Below, in pieces: positions 19,692-30,300 of a stretch of 64,000 nucleotides of DNA. The notes beneath the pieces were generated by a model. The model saw only the letters and a list, made by a program, of their open reading frames with translations. It was not told where the DNA came from and did not search any database. Source of the stretch: Brachycybe producta (taxonomy: Eukaryota > Arthropoda > Diplopoda > Playtdesmida > Andrognathidae); NCBI GenBank assembly GCA_036925085.1, contig JAUPFP010000008.1, forward strand, positions 6,178,277-6,242,276, given 5' to 3'. The translations under genes and the position numbers were made by a program. The number at the start of each line of letters is the position of its first letter. Position 1 is the stretch's first letter.

Positions 19692-22600
19692 TTAAATTGA
19701 AAAATAGCCATAAGCGAGGGTAGTAATTCCGTCATTCTCAATATAACGTTTATCATCGAATGCGGTAAGACTGATTTTGTTCACTTCTAGAGTGTAAATA
19801 TCGTGCATTTTAGACATGATTTGCCGTTGAATCACCCTATTCGGAATAGACTGATGCAAAGATTCAATGTACATATCATGATTGAAGTGAGATTTAACGA
19901 TCTGTTTCTTAATACCTTTAGCTTTACATTTATACTTATGGCTATTTAACAGTATAGAATACATTTTAGATTTTAGGGCCACAAATTCCGAAATAGGTTC
20001 ACCATTCATTTCATCTTTAAATTTTCCCATAACTTTTTTGTTTTTAAGAGAGTGCAGAAAGTGACTTTTTGGATAGTCACTCGTATCCAAATGGTATTGG
20101 TAACGCTGCATGTCATGGTACAAATCTTTCGTTTGAATATGCATAATGAAACTATCCGTATCGGTATACAACAATTTCAATCTATTTCCGGGATAATTTG
20201 ATTTCAGAACATAATAATAAAATTCATACATGAACAACTTCGATATTTCTAGCACAGTAAAACCCGTATACAATGGTTTGTTAAAATAAATGGACCATTT
20301 TTTCATTTTAAAAACAGTGAGATTCTTATCGATAATGTGAAATGAGTCTAAATTTGCGCGACTGAGTAATTTTAGACACCGTTCTTTTTCATTAACGAGT
20401 TCGGCATTCATTTTTTTTCTTTGATTTTCCATCGTTTTCCCGAAAACGGCATTGTTCATTAATTTGAAAAAGTCTTTTTCGAAATCATCTTTTGCTAGTT
20501 TACGCATGGCAATGTTAAATTCTATATAGGGCTTTAACCACTTACCTTGGGTAAAAGAAAGAACACGATGAATTTTGATTAATTTCATCCCCAGATTTAA
20601 GTAGCATTGTAAATTTCTAACATGAATCACGTAATGTTTTTTATGATAAAGATTTGGTGCGAGTTTTTTCGTCTTGTAGTTTTTGGGTTCTTTTCCTTTT
20701 ACTTTTTTTAGAAGGTCTTTAGCATAAGGAGATAGCATATCGAGGTGAATATCGAGCCTTTCTGGACAAAGAGGGTAGTCACTATGATCAAAATGTAAAT
20801 CAAGGGGATAATCGAGATCCACTTCTAATATGTATCCCTCTTTGTCATCTGGATTTATGGAATGGACGTCAAAAGTTTTGATCTCATTTTCATCTAACCA
20901 ACAAAAATCTTTCATGGGCATGGGCTCGCACATCGCCGTAGCATACAAGGAATTGTAGTCCCAATAGGCTAAATAAGATTTAGGCTTAGATGGATCGTAA
21001 TCATTTAGATAGGGATTGTTCGCTTTTGCGTATCTGTGGCTGGCAACAGAAACACCTCCGCGAATACCTTTTTCGATAAATAAGTGCATATCATAATCCG
21101 TAAGTAATTCCAACTCAACTTCTGTGTATTTCAAAGCGGCGGACCATGCATACATGGGCAAAGTGAAATAATGCGCGGGATCTAGTCCAAAACTTTTAAA
21201 AGAAATAGTTCGGAAATTTTCGAAAACATCCGCCAAAATGAGACAATCGCTTCTTAAGTAAATATCGTGGTAATCGCCTAATGTTTCACAACCGAACGTC
21301 TCCCATACCTTTTTCACGTGCTCGTAATCTTTATCAGAGATCACTTCTTCATTCAGGGTATTGTTGAAACAAGCTTTATCCGGAATGCCTACTGCGTCAA
21401 ATTTTGAGTGACTGTCCAAGTATTCATAAGGAAAATGTCCTTTTTGCGTCATGAGATCAATTTTTGAAGGGTCCTCGAAAAACCACGAAACGCAATTAAA
21501 TTTCTCTTTAGAAAGATTTTGAGCGAGGGTTGCGAGTGGAGCGGACAAGAATTGAAAACTATCTAGAAACACGAGATCATCGACGATGAAACTCGTATAG
21601 CGCTCAATATTTAATGGAATAATGTTAATGGGCTTTTCCGTTTTAATCCTAGATAGGGCTTTAACGATAAAATGCTCATCATACGAACGTAAACAATGAG
21701 CGAAACATGGCAAGTAAGAGCGGTCACGCAAGGTTGCATTACAACTGAAGCACGCTGCACCCCTGTAATTGTTTCCCGGAAGATGGTGGTCATGATCTCT
21801 TACTTTGCCCGTTATAAACTCATTGAACTCCGTATGACAAGCGTAACAGTGTGTGGCTTTCTGGAAATTTTCCTCATCTTCGTTCGTCATGATCATAGGC
21901 TCTATTGGGGCTGATTTCAGCAATGCACTGGCTTTGCCTCTTAACGTCATGACGAGCTCATACGCAGGATCTTGGGACCTTTTACATTCGTGAGCTACAA
22001 CCTTACCGTGATAATCAACGATAACGTAAGAATACGAGCAAGCTTCGTGTTTTTGGATGGTTTTGGTATAGGAGGTACTCGGATTTTGAGTTGGGCCACT
22101 GACTTTTTGGATGAGACTTTCGAAATCAAAATAAGCTACGTAAGGGCACCGCAAGGCTTTATGAAACTCGTTAAACTTTAAAACACAATCCTCTTTGCTG
22201 GGTAACCGAATTTTGGCCGTTTTATGCTCGTCACACATGGGACGATGCCTTTCTAAAGCGCTTTCGACTTTAAACCCTTGGCAGCATCGTAAGCAAAAAA
22301 ATTTTTTGTTTAAACCATCACGTCCCATTAATCGAGCAATATTTCGAATGAGAAAGTAGTGCCTGTCATGAAGAAGAAGATTTATTTCTCTATTTGAGTT
22401 GGAATTGCTTAACTGAAGAGGAACCACAAATTTATCGTAACCGAAAACGTTAATTTTGAGATTATTCGCAATTTCGAATTTTGAAATTTGGCTTAAACCA
22501 ACGGGATATTCAAGCATGGATGTATCCAGAGAACCTTCTAATTTCTTATAGTGGCTCAATCTATTTGGATGGTTGTCTCTCGTGACCGGATGTAAATGAG

Positions 22601-23291
22601 CTAATATACACCATAAAAAACATTTGGCATCTTTAGATGCGATATTTAAAATAGATTTCTTATTTTTTAATGAACCGGGAAGTTTTCCCGAACATCCCCC
22701 TTTATACGGTCTGTATTTACCAATTTTGATTTCTACATCTTCGATGGAATCGATCACCCAACCCGAACCTCTATTAATGAAAGCTTCTATTGCGCCTAAG
22801 ATTTGCATTTCACATTCTCGCAAGTAATGTTTTATTTCTGAATGATGCATAATAAGTTTCATATTACTACAAAAATAAGAATCATTGGTTTCGTAAGTCA
22901 TTATTGCCTCATTGTTTTCATAAATGATTTTTGGCTTCATAAAATGAATGCGTAAACATAATTGAAATTTAAATCTCATTTTATTAGACCATCCCTCCAA
23001 CAAATTCGTAACATCATTATAGACGTGTTGAAAATAGTCCCTTGGATCCTGAATATTATTCCCATTCATGTGTTTTAAGGTAACTAATACACTCCCAAAT
23101 CCCGTTTTATGTACAATAAAAGAATCTGGTAAAAATATTTCGTGAGTGTTATTTAAATGTGCCAACCATTCCGTTTTAGTATTAAATTGTGAATTGCAGA
23201 GATTACATTTTTCTTTGATAGGTCCGATAACATGGGCATTGAGAAAATGCTCCATGGAGTTATCTGGATCCCCACATATGAAACAGCTCAT
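19692..23291 (-). CDS. Protein-primed DNA polymerase B
   Basis: A 1199-residue family B polymerase of the protein-primed type, used to replicate the linear element from its ends. The N-terminus holds two C2H2-like fingers (C5/C8 with H-x4-H; C29/C32 with H-x4-H). Exo I (VAYFDFESL, about residue 387), exo II (RSYDEHFIVKAL, about 540), polymerase A (YWDYNSLYATAM, about 780), polymerase B (LMNNAVFGKTMEN, about 945) and polymerase C (YTDTDSF, about 1043) are all visible. Between exo I and II an HNH/endonuclease VII-like zinc module (YACHTEF, KVRDHDHH, then CFSCN) is embedded. The frame is open throughout. Confidence 0.96.
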   Translation of the reverse strand: MSCFICGDPDNSMEHFLNAHVIGPIKEKCNLCNSQFNTKTEWLAHLNNTHEIFLPDSFIVHKTGFGSVLVTLKHMNGNNIQDPRDYFQHVYNDVTNLLEGWSNKMRFKFQLCLRIHFMKPKIIYENNEAIMTYETNDSYFCSNMKLIMHHSEIKHYLRECEMQILGAIEAFINRGSGWVIDSIEDVEIKIGKYRPYKGGCSGKLPGSLKNKKSILNIASKDAKCFLWCILAHLHPVTRDNHPNRLSHYKKLEGSLDTSMLEYPVGLSQISKFEIANNLKINVFGYDKFVVPLQLSNSNSNREINLLLHDRHYFLIRNIARLMGRDGLNKKFFCLRCCQGFKVESALERHRPMCDEHKTAKIRLPSKEDCVLKFNEFHKALRCPYVAYFDFESLIQKVSGPTQNPSTSYTKTIQKHEACSYSYVIVDYHGKVVAHECKRSQDPAYELVMTLRGKASALLKSAPIEPMIMTNEDEENFQKATHCYACHTEFNEFITGKVRDHDHHLPGNNYRGAACFSCNATLRDRSYLPCFAHCLRSYDEHFIVKALSRIKTEKPINIIPLNIERYTSFIVDDLVFLDSFQFLSAPLATLAQNLSKEKFNCVSWFFEDPSKIDLMTQKGHFPYEYLDSHSKFDAVGIPDKACFNNTLNEEVISDKDYEHVKKVWETFGCETLGDYHDIYLRSDCLILADVFENFRTISFKSFGLDPAHYFTLPMYAWSAALKYTEVELELLTDYDMHLFIEKGIRGGVSVASHRYAKANNPYLNDYDPSKPKSYLAYWDYNSLYATAMCEPMPMKDFCWLDENEIKTFDVHSINPDDKEGYILEVDLDYPLDLHFDHSDYPLCPERLDIHLDMLSPYAKDLLKKVKGKEPKNYKTKKLAPNLYHKKHYVIHVRNLQCYLNLGMKLIKIHRVLSFTQGKWLKPYIEFNIAMRKLAKDDFEKDFFKLMNNAVFGKTMENQRKKMNAELVNEKERCLKLLSRANLDSFHIIDKNLTVFKMKKWSIYFNKPLYTGFTVLEISKLFMYEFYYYVLKSNYPGNRLKLLYTDTDSFIMHIQTKDLYHDMQRYQYHLDTSDYPKSHFLHSLKNKKVMGKFKDEMNGEPISEFVALKSKMYSILLNSHKYKCKAKGIKKQIVKSHFNHDMYIESLHQSIPNRVIQRQIMSKMHDIYTLEVNKISLTAFDDKRYIENDGITTLAYGYFSI

Positions 23292-23701
23292 TTTTCAAAA
23301 TCAAATCCCAATTTACCCAAAACAGTAGGAACTTGATTAAGTTTGGTGATTAATTTGGGGTAAATATGAACTGGAATACAAGCCCCTTTAGTAAATTTAT
23401 TTTCTATGCTATATTTACGAATGTCGATGAACCAATTCTCATTACTTTCGAGAATACGTAGTTTCCAATTGTCCTCGACGGGGATAGTTTCGTGAACTTT
23501 GAAATCTGGTAAAGTGTTCTTTTCCTCCGATTTACTGAGGTGACGTCCAAACCATTCTTTGATCGTGTCTTCCGCTACAGCTGAAGATGGCCCCGCCTCG
23601 CCGATTGCCTTTGCTTGACGCTTTGCAACTTCAGATTTTGGTGCGGCTTTCCTTTTTGTCTTTCGACCAGTTACTGCGGTTTCTACCGTCAAGTCTATCA
23701 A
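23288..23701 (-). CDS. Possible PC4-like ssDNA-binding protein
   Basis: This minus-strand ORF of about 137 residues ends overlapping the start of the polymerase gene. The N-terminal half is basic and low-complexity (RKTKRKAAPKSEVAKRQAK). The C-terminal half (NWKLRILESNENWFIDIRKY, then FTKGACIPVHIYPKLITKLN) resembles the PC4/Sub1 ssDNA-binding fold, which has a strand ending IDIREY, a KPGRKGI turn and a final helix. There is no ATG at the left edge of the frame, so the start is uncertain. An ssDNA-binding protein beside a protein-primed polymerase makes functional sense. Confidence 0.45.
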   Translation of the reverse strand: MIDLTVETAVTGRKTKRKAAPKSEVAKRQAKAIGEAGPSSAVAEDTIKEWFGRHLSKSEEKNTLPDFKVHETIPVEDNWKLRILESNENWFIDIRKYSIENKFTKGACIPVHIYPKLITKLNQVPTVLGKLGFDFEK

Positions 23702-24250
23702 TATTTTTCAGAATTTTTCTAAGAAACAACATTGACTTTGTAAGCTAAGATACTGTGTATAGGACTTCAAATACTAATAATGAAAATTTACCAATATAAA
23801 AAATAGCTTCTAGTGATTTGTAAAATGGGCATTTATGTTTCTTAGGCTATTTGATAGTTTAAAAAGAAATACTCACCAATGATGTCTTGATTGTCCTGCA
23901 TTATGATGTAAATGACTTTACAAAAATTGGTTATAGATGGGGAGTTTTTGATGTAATATTTGTAAGATTAACCACAGTAAAAAACTTTAAAGTTGTAGTA
24001 TTTTGCTGTAATGATGTTAGAAATGAATGATCAGAGCAACTGTTGTCTTAGAAGATTCAGAATAGAAATTGATGTGTGAATTTTATGAGAACTTTTTGCT
24101 CTTTTTATACTGAAATAGTGTCCTCGATTAAAAATAGTAGCCAATGAAACTACTCAGATATTACAATAAAACACCAATAATATTAAGTTAAGATTACAAA
24201 AAAAACATAAATAAAAATGAAACCAGGTTATGAAAGACAAAAAAAGCTAA
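23702..24250. other. Non-coding Polinton region right of the PC4-like ORF
   Basis: AT-rich with no sizeable ORF. It includes an ATG-containing minus-strand stretch followed by a GT near 23875-23900 that may be a leader for the neighbouring minus-strand gene. Nothing else is recognised. Confidence 0.4.
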
Positions 24251-24440
24251 GAAAGAAGCCAATAAAAAGCAGCATGGTTATAAAAGAGGGCAATAGAAAA
24301 GGAGCATGACTATGAAAGAAGCCAATAGAAAAAGAGCATGACTATAAAAGAAGCCAATAGAAAAGGAGCATGACTATGAAAGAAGCCAATAGAAAAGGAG
24401 CATGACTATGAAAGAGGCCAATAGAAATAGAACAAAACTA
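24251..24440. repeat. 32-bp tandem repeat, about six copies
   Basis: The unit GAAAGAAGCCAATAGAAAAG followed by GAGCATGACTAT repeats with a 32-base period. The central copies are almost identical and the outer ones decayed. It lies inside the Polinton between the replication genes and the right terminal array. Confidence 0.85.
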
Positions 24441-24646
24441 TGGAGGACATCACTACAAGAAATAGAAATAGGTTCAGGGTACTAAGCAATAATATAGTGA
24501 TATAATCTATGAAAAATATGAAAGCTAAGAATAAATACATGTTTTATGTAATAAATATAAAAGAAATTCTTTTGTGATTTTGAATTGCATTGTCATCATT
24601 TTTAATTTTAAGTTAAATAAAAATGTTGGTCTTCCTGCTATGGCCC

Positions 24647-25988
24647 AGAAATGACCACATCATAGTCTAAGAGAGATTGTAATGTGGTGTGGAAAATGTG
24701 TATTCTGTAAGAAAAAATGTAGTTAAAATTAAATATATATGTATATATTCAGAGTATGAAATAAAATTTCTTACTTTTTATATACAAAATGTTTAATTTA
24801 TTCTATATACAGTCGTAAAAACAAGTTTTTTTATCATCTCAGCAGGTGGTATGAGAAAGTTTTAAACTTCTTTCTCTTTAACGAGAAGGAAAAAAAACTG
24901 GGTCAAAGCTTTTTCTCTCTGATGAAGCATTAAAATGGCTTTAAAACGAGTGGTGTAGAAATGACTCAATGATAGTCTATGGGTAGATTGTAATGGGGTG
25001 TGAAAATTGTGTATTCTATAAGAAAAAATGTAGTTAAAATCTGAATGTATATGTATATATTCAGAGTATGAAATAAAATTTCTTACCTTCTATATATAAA
25101 ATGTTTTATTTATTCTATATACATTCGTGAAAACAAGTTTTTTATTATCTCAGCAGGTGGTTAAAGAAAGTTTCAAACTTCTTTTTAATGAGAAGCAAAA
25201 AAAACTGGGTCAAAGTTTTTTCTCTCTGATGAAGCATTAAAATAGCTTTAAAACAAGTGGCGTAGAAATGACTCAATGATAGTCTATGGGAGATTGTATT
25301 GGGGTGTGGAAATTGTGTATTCTATAAGAAAAAATGTAGTTAAAATCTGAATGTATATGTATATATTCAGAGTATGAAATAAAATTTCTTACCTTCTATA
25401 TATAAAATGTTTTATTTATTCTATATACATTCGTGAAAACAAGTTTTTTTATCATCTCAGCAGGTGGTTAAAGAAAGTTTCAAACTTCTTTTTAATGAGA
25501 AGCAAAAAAAAACTGGGTCAAAGTTTTTTCTCTCTGATGAAGCATTAAAATAGCTTTAAAACAAGTGGTGTAGAAATGACTCAATGATAGCCTATGGGAG
25601 ATTGTATTGGGGTGTGGAAATTGTGTATTCTATAAGAAAAAATGTAGTTAAAATCTGAATGTATATGTATATATTCAGAGTATAAAATAAAATTTCTTAC
25701 CTTCTATATATAAAATGTTTTATTTATTCTATATACATTCGTGAAAACAAGTTTTTTTATTATCTCAACAGGTGGTTAAAAAAAGTTTCAAACTTCTTTT
25801 TAATGAGAAGCAAAAAAACTGGGACAAAGTTTTTTCTCTCTGATGAAGCATTAAAATGACTTTAAAACGGGTGGTGCAGAAATGACTCAATGAGAGTCTA
25901 TGGGAGATTGGAATGCGGAGCTCGAAATGAGGTCACCATAGTAGTCTATGGAGAAAAGTGGTGCAGAAATGACTTTTCCTATACTACT
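24647..25988. repeat. Polinton right end: inverted repeat expanded into ~307-bp tandem array
   Basis: The word AGAAATGACTCAATGA, or its variant, recurs at 24647 (diverged), 24957, 25264, 25572 and 25878, giving periods of about 310, 307, 308 and 306. Each unit holds the same order of words: TCTATGGGAGATTG, TGTATTCTATAAGAAAAAAT, TATATTCAGAGTATGAAAT, ACAAGTTTTTTTAT and AAAAAACTGGG. The last, partial unit is the outer terminal inverted repeat ending at 25988. The left end has a single unit. Confidence 0.88.
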
Positions 25989-25994
25989 TAGCTT
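25989..25994. repeat. Polinton target-site duplication, right copy (TAGCTT)
   Basis: Exact copy of the 6 bases at 9570-9575, immediately after the ACT terminus. Confidence 0.95.
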
Positions 25995-27382
25995 AATATG
26001 TTAGTGCGATACTTTGGTGTTTAGTACAAAAGTCTATCTTCTGTGTAAGGCCAAGGTACCACATGCAGAAAAAGCAAATATCGAAATAAAATTCTATTTA
26101 TTTGGTTGAAAGTAGGCAGAATAAATAGCAAAATAAATAGAATAAAATTATTTGAATTAGATAAATATTTTTAGTTGCATTTTCAGTCAGCATTTCCTAC
26201 ATGTAAGTTCTTGGTATAATACATGGTTAACACATGCAGAAAAATTTCTACTGAAAAAGGAGTATCTTATTCTATTTATCTGACTGAATATGCATGTAAA
26301 AAAAAACGGAGAAATTGTTTCTTTTTGTCACATGAAATTTACATGTATTTTATCAGCCAGTTTAATCCTCATAGTCAATCTCCCCTCTTCTATAAACTCA
26401 ACAATGTCCCGGAAATGTTTTCATTGTAATGTACGAGAACCGGTAAACAAAAAAGAAGCAGAAATGTAGCTGAAACTTCATTTTTTTATTTAGATTTCCA
26501 TTTTATGCTTGTTTTATGCACATGTGATCCAGTCCTAACTGGGTGCACTTTGTGACAATTTTGGCAATAAAATACTTTTTCCGCTATCACAATTTAGTTA
26601 TTCTAATGCAATAGATATCTTTTGGGCTGTCCATTATCGATGCGATCGAAACAAACGGGTCTGGATGGATAGAACAAATCCATCATTTATCCATCCGTGA
26701 ATGGACTCCAGGGATCATTTCCAAATCAACCGATCTGATACATCTGTCCAGATGCGTCAGCTCAAAACCCATCGTGAATGGGTAGTTTTACCATTATAGC
26801 TAATATATTCAACACTATCATCAGAAGTCAAGATTGCCAATTTTGAGACAAATTACTTTTCTAAGTAATTAGATATATTAATTGCATCAGTTAAAAATGA
26901 ATTAATTAGACTTACAATAGTTAAGTTTTAAAACGAAATTCATTAAAATAAATTATTTTATCATAGTATTTGAATTACTCTTCATTTACAAATGAGTTGA
27001 AAGATAAAGAATTTGATATCATCAAAATGCTAAAAAAAGTCGATCACAATACTAATGACTGTCACAATGAAATTCAGATGAGTCTCCTTGACAACAGTTA
27101 AGAAAGAATTAACTCAGTTCAAAGTTAAGTCAGTAATCATCATACGAACTCAAACGTAATTGAAAAGTATTTAAACTGGATTTCTCTATAAAAAAAAATG
27201 CCATTAATTGCAAATTACACAAGTTTAAAAAGTATTTTAGTGAACTACTAATTACGTGAAAAGTAATTTAACTATATAGTAATTCATTACTTTCAAACAC
27301 TGAATATTGCAATACTTTTGGGTGTTTGAATTTCCCATGTTATCAAGCTGATTGTGCCACTAAAAATTAACAAAAAAGCAAC
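25995..27382. other. Upstream region of ABC copy A
   Basis: There is no gene. The first 40 bases continue the alignment interrupted by the Polinton (GCTTAATATG, GGTGTTTAGT as at 50944-50980). After that the sequence diverges and is longer than the matching interval before copies C and D (about 1.4 kb against 0.32 kb), so a further insertion or replacement is likely. Confidence 0.5.
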
Positions 27383-30300
27383 ATGGAAAAGAAAATACCA
27401 TCAAAAAAGACATTGCTTCAGAAGTACGGAAGAGCTTGGAAAGTATTGATTCCGATAAGGTTTTACAACAACAAAAAGTAGGTATTATTTAAACTATTTG
27501 TGGCGAATTTTATTTGAACTCCGAATGTTTTCTGACCATTGTACATCTTTGTAAACAATTAAATATTAGCAAGTAGTAATTACTGTTAACACTACCTTTC
27601 TACAAATAAATGAGTTTCAGATTAGAGAGTTCCAGGTTACTGAACTAAAAATTAATTTATCAGAAAAAGCTACACATGTCAAGCCTATCAAAATTTATTC
27701 ATATGCCATTCATGTGTGTTTAATATTTAATACATGACTAAAGGAAACATAGTTATTACTTTACAATAAAACTAGTTTTGACTGTATGAAAACTAGTTAA
27801 AACTGATGATTTGATCAATTAAAAGTGAGCTTCGAAGGTAACCAACATAACCTGACAATTTAACCCTGACAATATAAACCTAACTACCTAATCTAACCTA
27901 GTTAAAATTAGTTTTCCGGAATTTGTTATATCCGTAGGGATACGGACATTCTTCCAACCACAAAGGTTGGACTGTTCTCGTACATAAGTCTAACATGGTT
28001 GGACAAAATGCTGTGGAAAGCGTCAAGAAACGGTTTCAAGATAGATGAAATGAAAAGAATGGAAGATATCGATGAAGTAGAGGAAAACAGCAGGAGGTAG
28101 GACCTAAATCTCATAGAATCTAAGTTAGCTAACTAGCTAACTATTTAGAGAATTTGGTTGCATTCACACACACATTCATAGGTTTTCTCACTACTGGAAT
28201 AAAGAAATAAAAACAAATGGAGCTAAAAACGCATCACTCGTTAAAGTTCTTTGGAGATTCTGTCGTATGCGTCTCATTCTGACAGGACTAATGATGTTTT
28301 CGTTATGCCTTTGTCAGTACGCTGGATCGGTATGTTTCTTATGAGTCAATATAATGAATTACGGGCGGACTGCGAAAACAACGGCTCGGGAAAGATTATT
28401 TACATGTGGGCCCTAATGAATAAGTTAATAGAATACCAATAATTTCCCTTGGTTCCATTTTCATTTTTGCCTACAATAAACCTATCAATTTCTTTTGCTG
28501 TTTTGCACTAACTTTCAGCGAATGTAGCGAGCAATTTTTTAAAAAAATATTTTACCACTTTCTTTATTTTTGTTTAATAAAAAATGTCTCATTGTTTTTT
28601 TGTTTTTTTGATATTTTATTATAAAAAACATCAGCTTTCGGTTCTTTTTCTTCTGCGATTTTAAACTTTCAGTTTCATCATACGAATTAGTAAAAAAAAT
28701 TGCCCTTAAAATTAAGCTGTCTATCAGGAAAATGTACGATTACCCGATGGGCCCGTTCACCCCTGATAAACAACCTACATTATTTAAAATACAATTTATG
28801 TATACATTCATTCATTAAGGATTGGCTCTTGGCTTCCTTTTTGGATTTTATGGATGACGACAGTCAACCGTTTTCTAATGGCGTTTTCATAGCTTTCTTA
28901 TTTTCTGGTTCTCAACTGCTCAGAAGTATTGCGTTCAGTGTGTTTCTGACATTATCAGCTCACACAGGTAAACATTTATAATGAATTATACGATATCAAA
29001 GAAAAATGAATCATTTTGAGTTTGGAAATTAAAAGGAGTTCGAACTCAGGGAGCACTTCAGATGTTAATTTACGAGAAGATCCTAAAAATAGAACAGGGG
29101 AATGATAAATTGACGGCAGAGGTATCGTTATCATAAAAAAATGTCCACATGAAATAAACTAATTTAATGATTGCGAATTTGATTTTTCAGGTGATTAATT
29201 ATTTCACTATTGATACTGAAAGAATTCATATAATGTTGTATCAATGCATGTTTGTCATCGGAATTCCAGTCGTCGTTGGTCTTAATGTTGCCTACTCTTT
29301 TTTAACCATGGGCGCGTTTTCATTTTTCGGAAATATCATTATTCTTGTTAATTATATTGTCATGGTATGTTAATTACCTTTGTAAAATAAAAACTCAAGT
29401 TTATTAATGAATTCTAATTTGTATGGTTGTAAATACAGATTTTTGTCGGAAAGAGTATCAAGAAAACACGAATCAAAATGGATAATATCTTTGACGAACG
29501 AATTAGTTTCATAACGCAAATCATCTCCAACATCAAACTCATAAAGATGTATGCTTGGGAAGAAAGTTTCTCAAATAGGATGATAGGTTTGACTCAAATG
29601 TTTTAAAATTCGTAATGAAAATTTCAAATTATTAATTATTTTGTATATAGATATGAGGACGAGTGAAGTATCTTTTCTTAAGAAAACTACTTTTTTGCAT
29701 GGTTTAAGCATAACAACGCCCGTTGTTGTGAACTTATTGTCTCCAATGATAACATTTATTGCATATGTTATTTTTGGTGGAATACCCAATCTTTCAATGG
29801 TATTAAAAAGTTTCGTTATCAAAATCATACTGTAATTTAAATTAATTCAAGTGTTTCCCAAAGTATAGACCACCAGTAATAACTGGGCTAGGTTTAAGTG
29901 GAACGCTCACAAAAATTTTGTTCATTTCGATGTTTTCATTTATTTGAAATGCGACTGACTAAAGTTTGAGAAACACTAAGTAAATAACTGTGTTTTTGGC
30001 ATAACAATTATCTTTGAATATATTGTATACTTCGGTGTACCACTTTCGGAACCCAAGTCTAGACGAGGACCGAGAAGCGCGCAATAATGCATACATGACA
30101 GAATTTTGACAATGCTTGCTAACCTTCTCTATGAAAATGTAATTAAGTGAATGAAAGGTATAAGATAAATTCAAAAGCTAAATAAAAGTATCAAAAAATA
30201 ATAAAAATAAATGAAATAAAAGAAAAAAAAAAGCTAAATCTTAGTACGAAATGCAAAATCAAGAAACTTCTTGTCCAACATGTAATTTTAAGCGTTGTCT

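Larger units (their letters stand above)
9576..25988. mobile_element. Polinton/Maverick (adintovirus-like) element, nearly whole
   Basis: A 16,413-bp virus-like element starting AGTAGTATAGG and ending with its reverse complement, flanked by the 6-bp duplication TAGCTT. The inverted repeats match at all but about 2 of the outer 134 bases and remain alignable for about 350. Left to right it carries a Bcl-2-like gene (+), an IAP-type RING block (-), a conserved Maverick protein and an unknown ORF (+), packaging ATPase, two small structural ORFs, integrase, penton-like protein, core-like protein, major capsid and protease (all +), then dUTPase, protein-primed DNA polymerase B and a PC4-like protein (all -), then repeats. 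Base composition is visibly less AT-rich than the flanks. It looks nearly intact with about one break; low repeat divergence suggests a recent insertion. Confidence 0.97.

Noticed and set aside
24647-25988. Regularly spaced repeats that could be mistaken for a CRISPR or satellite array
   Set aside because: The unit is about 307 bases, with no short-repeat/unique-spacer pattern, and the array runs into the Polinton inverted repeat.
26640-26800. GC-richer patch with GGGTCTGGATGGATAG-like words upstream of copy A
   Set aside because: It looked like a possible transposon end, but I found no inverted partner, duplication or coding sequence.
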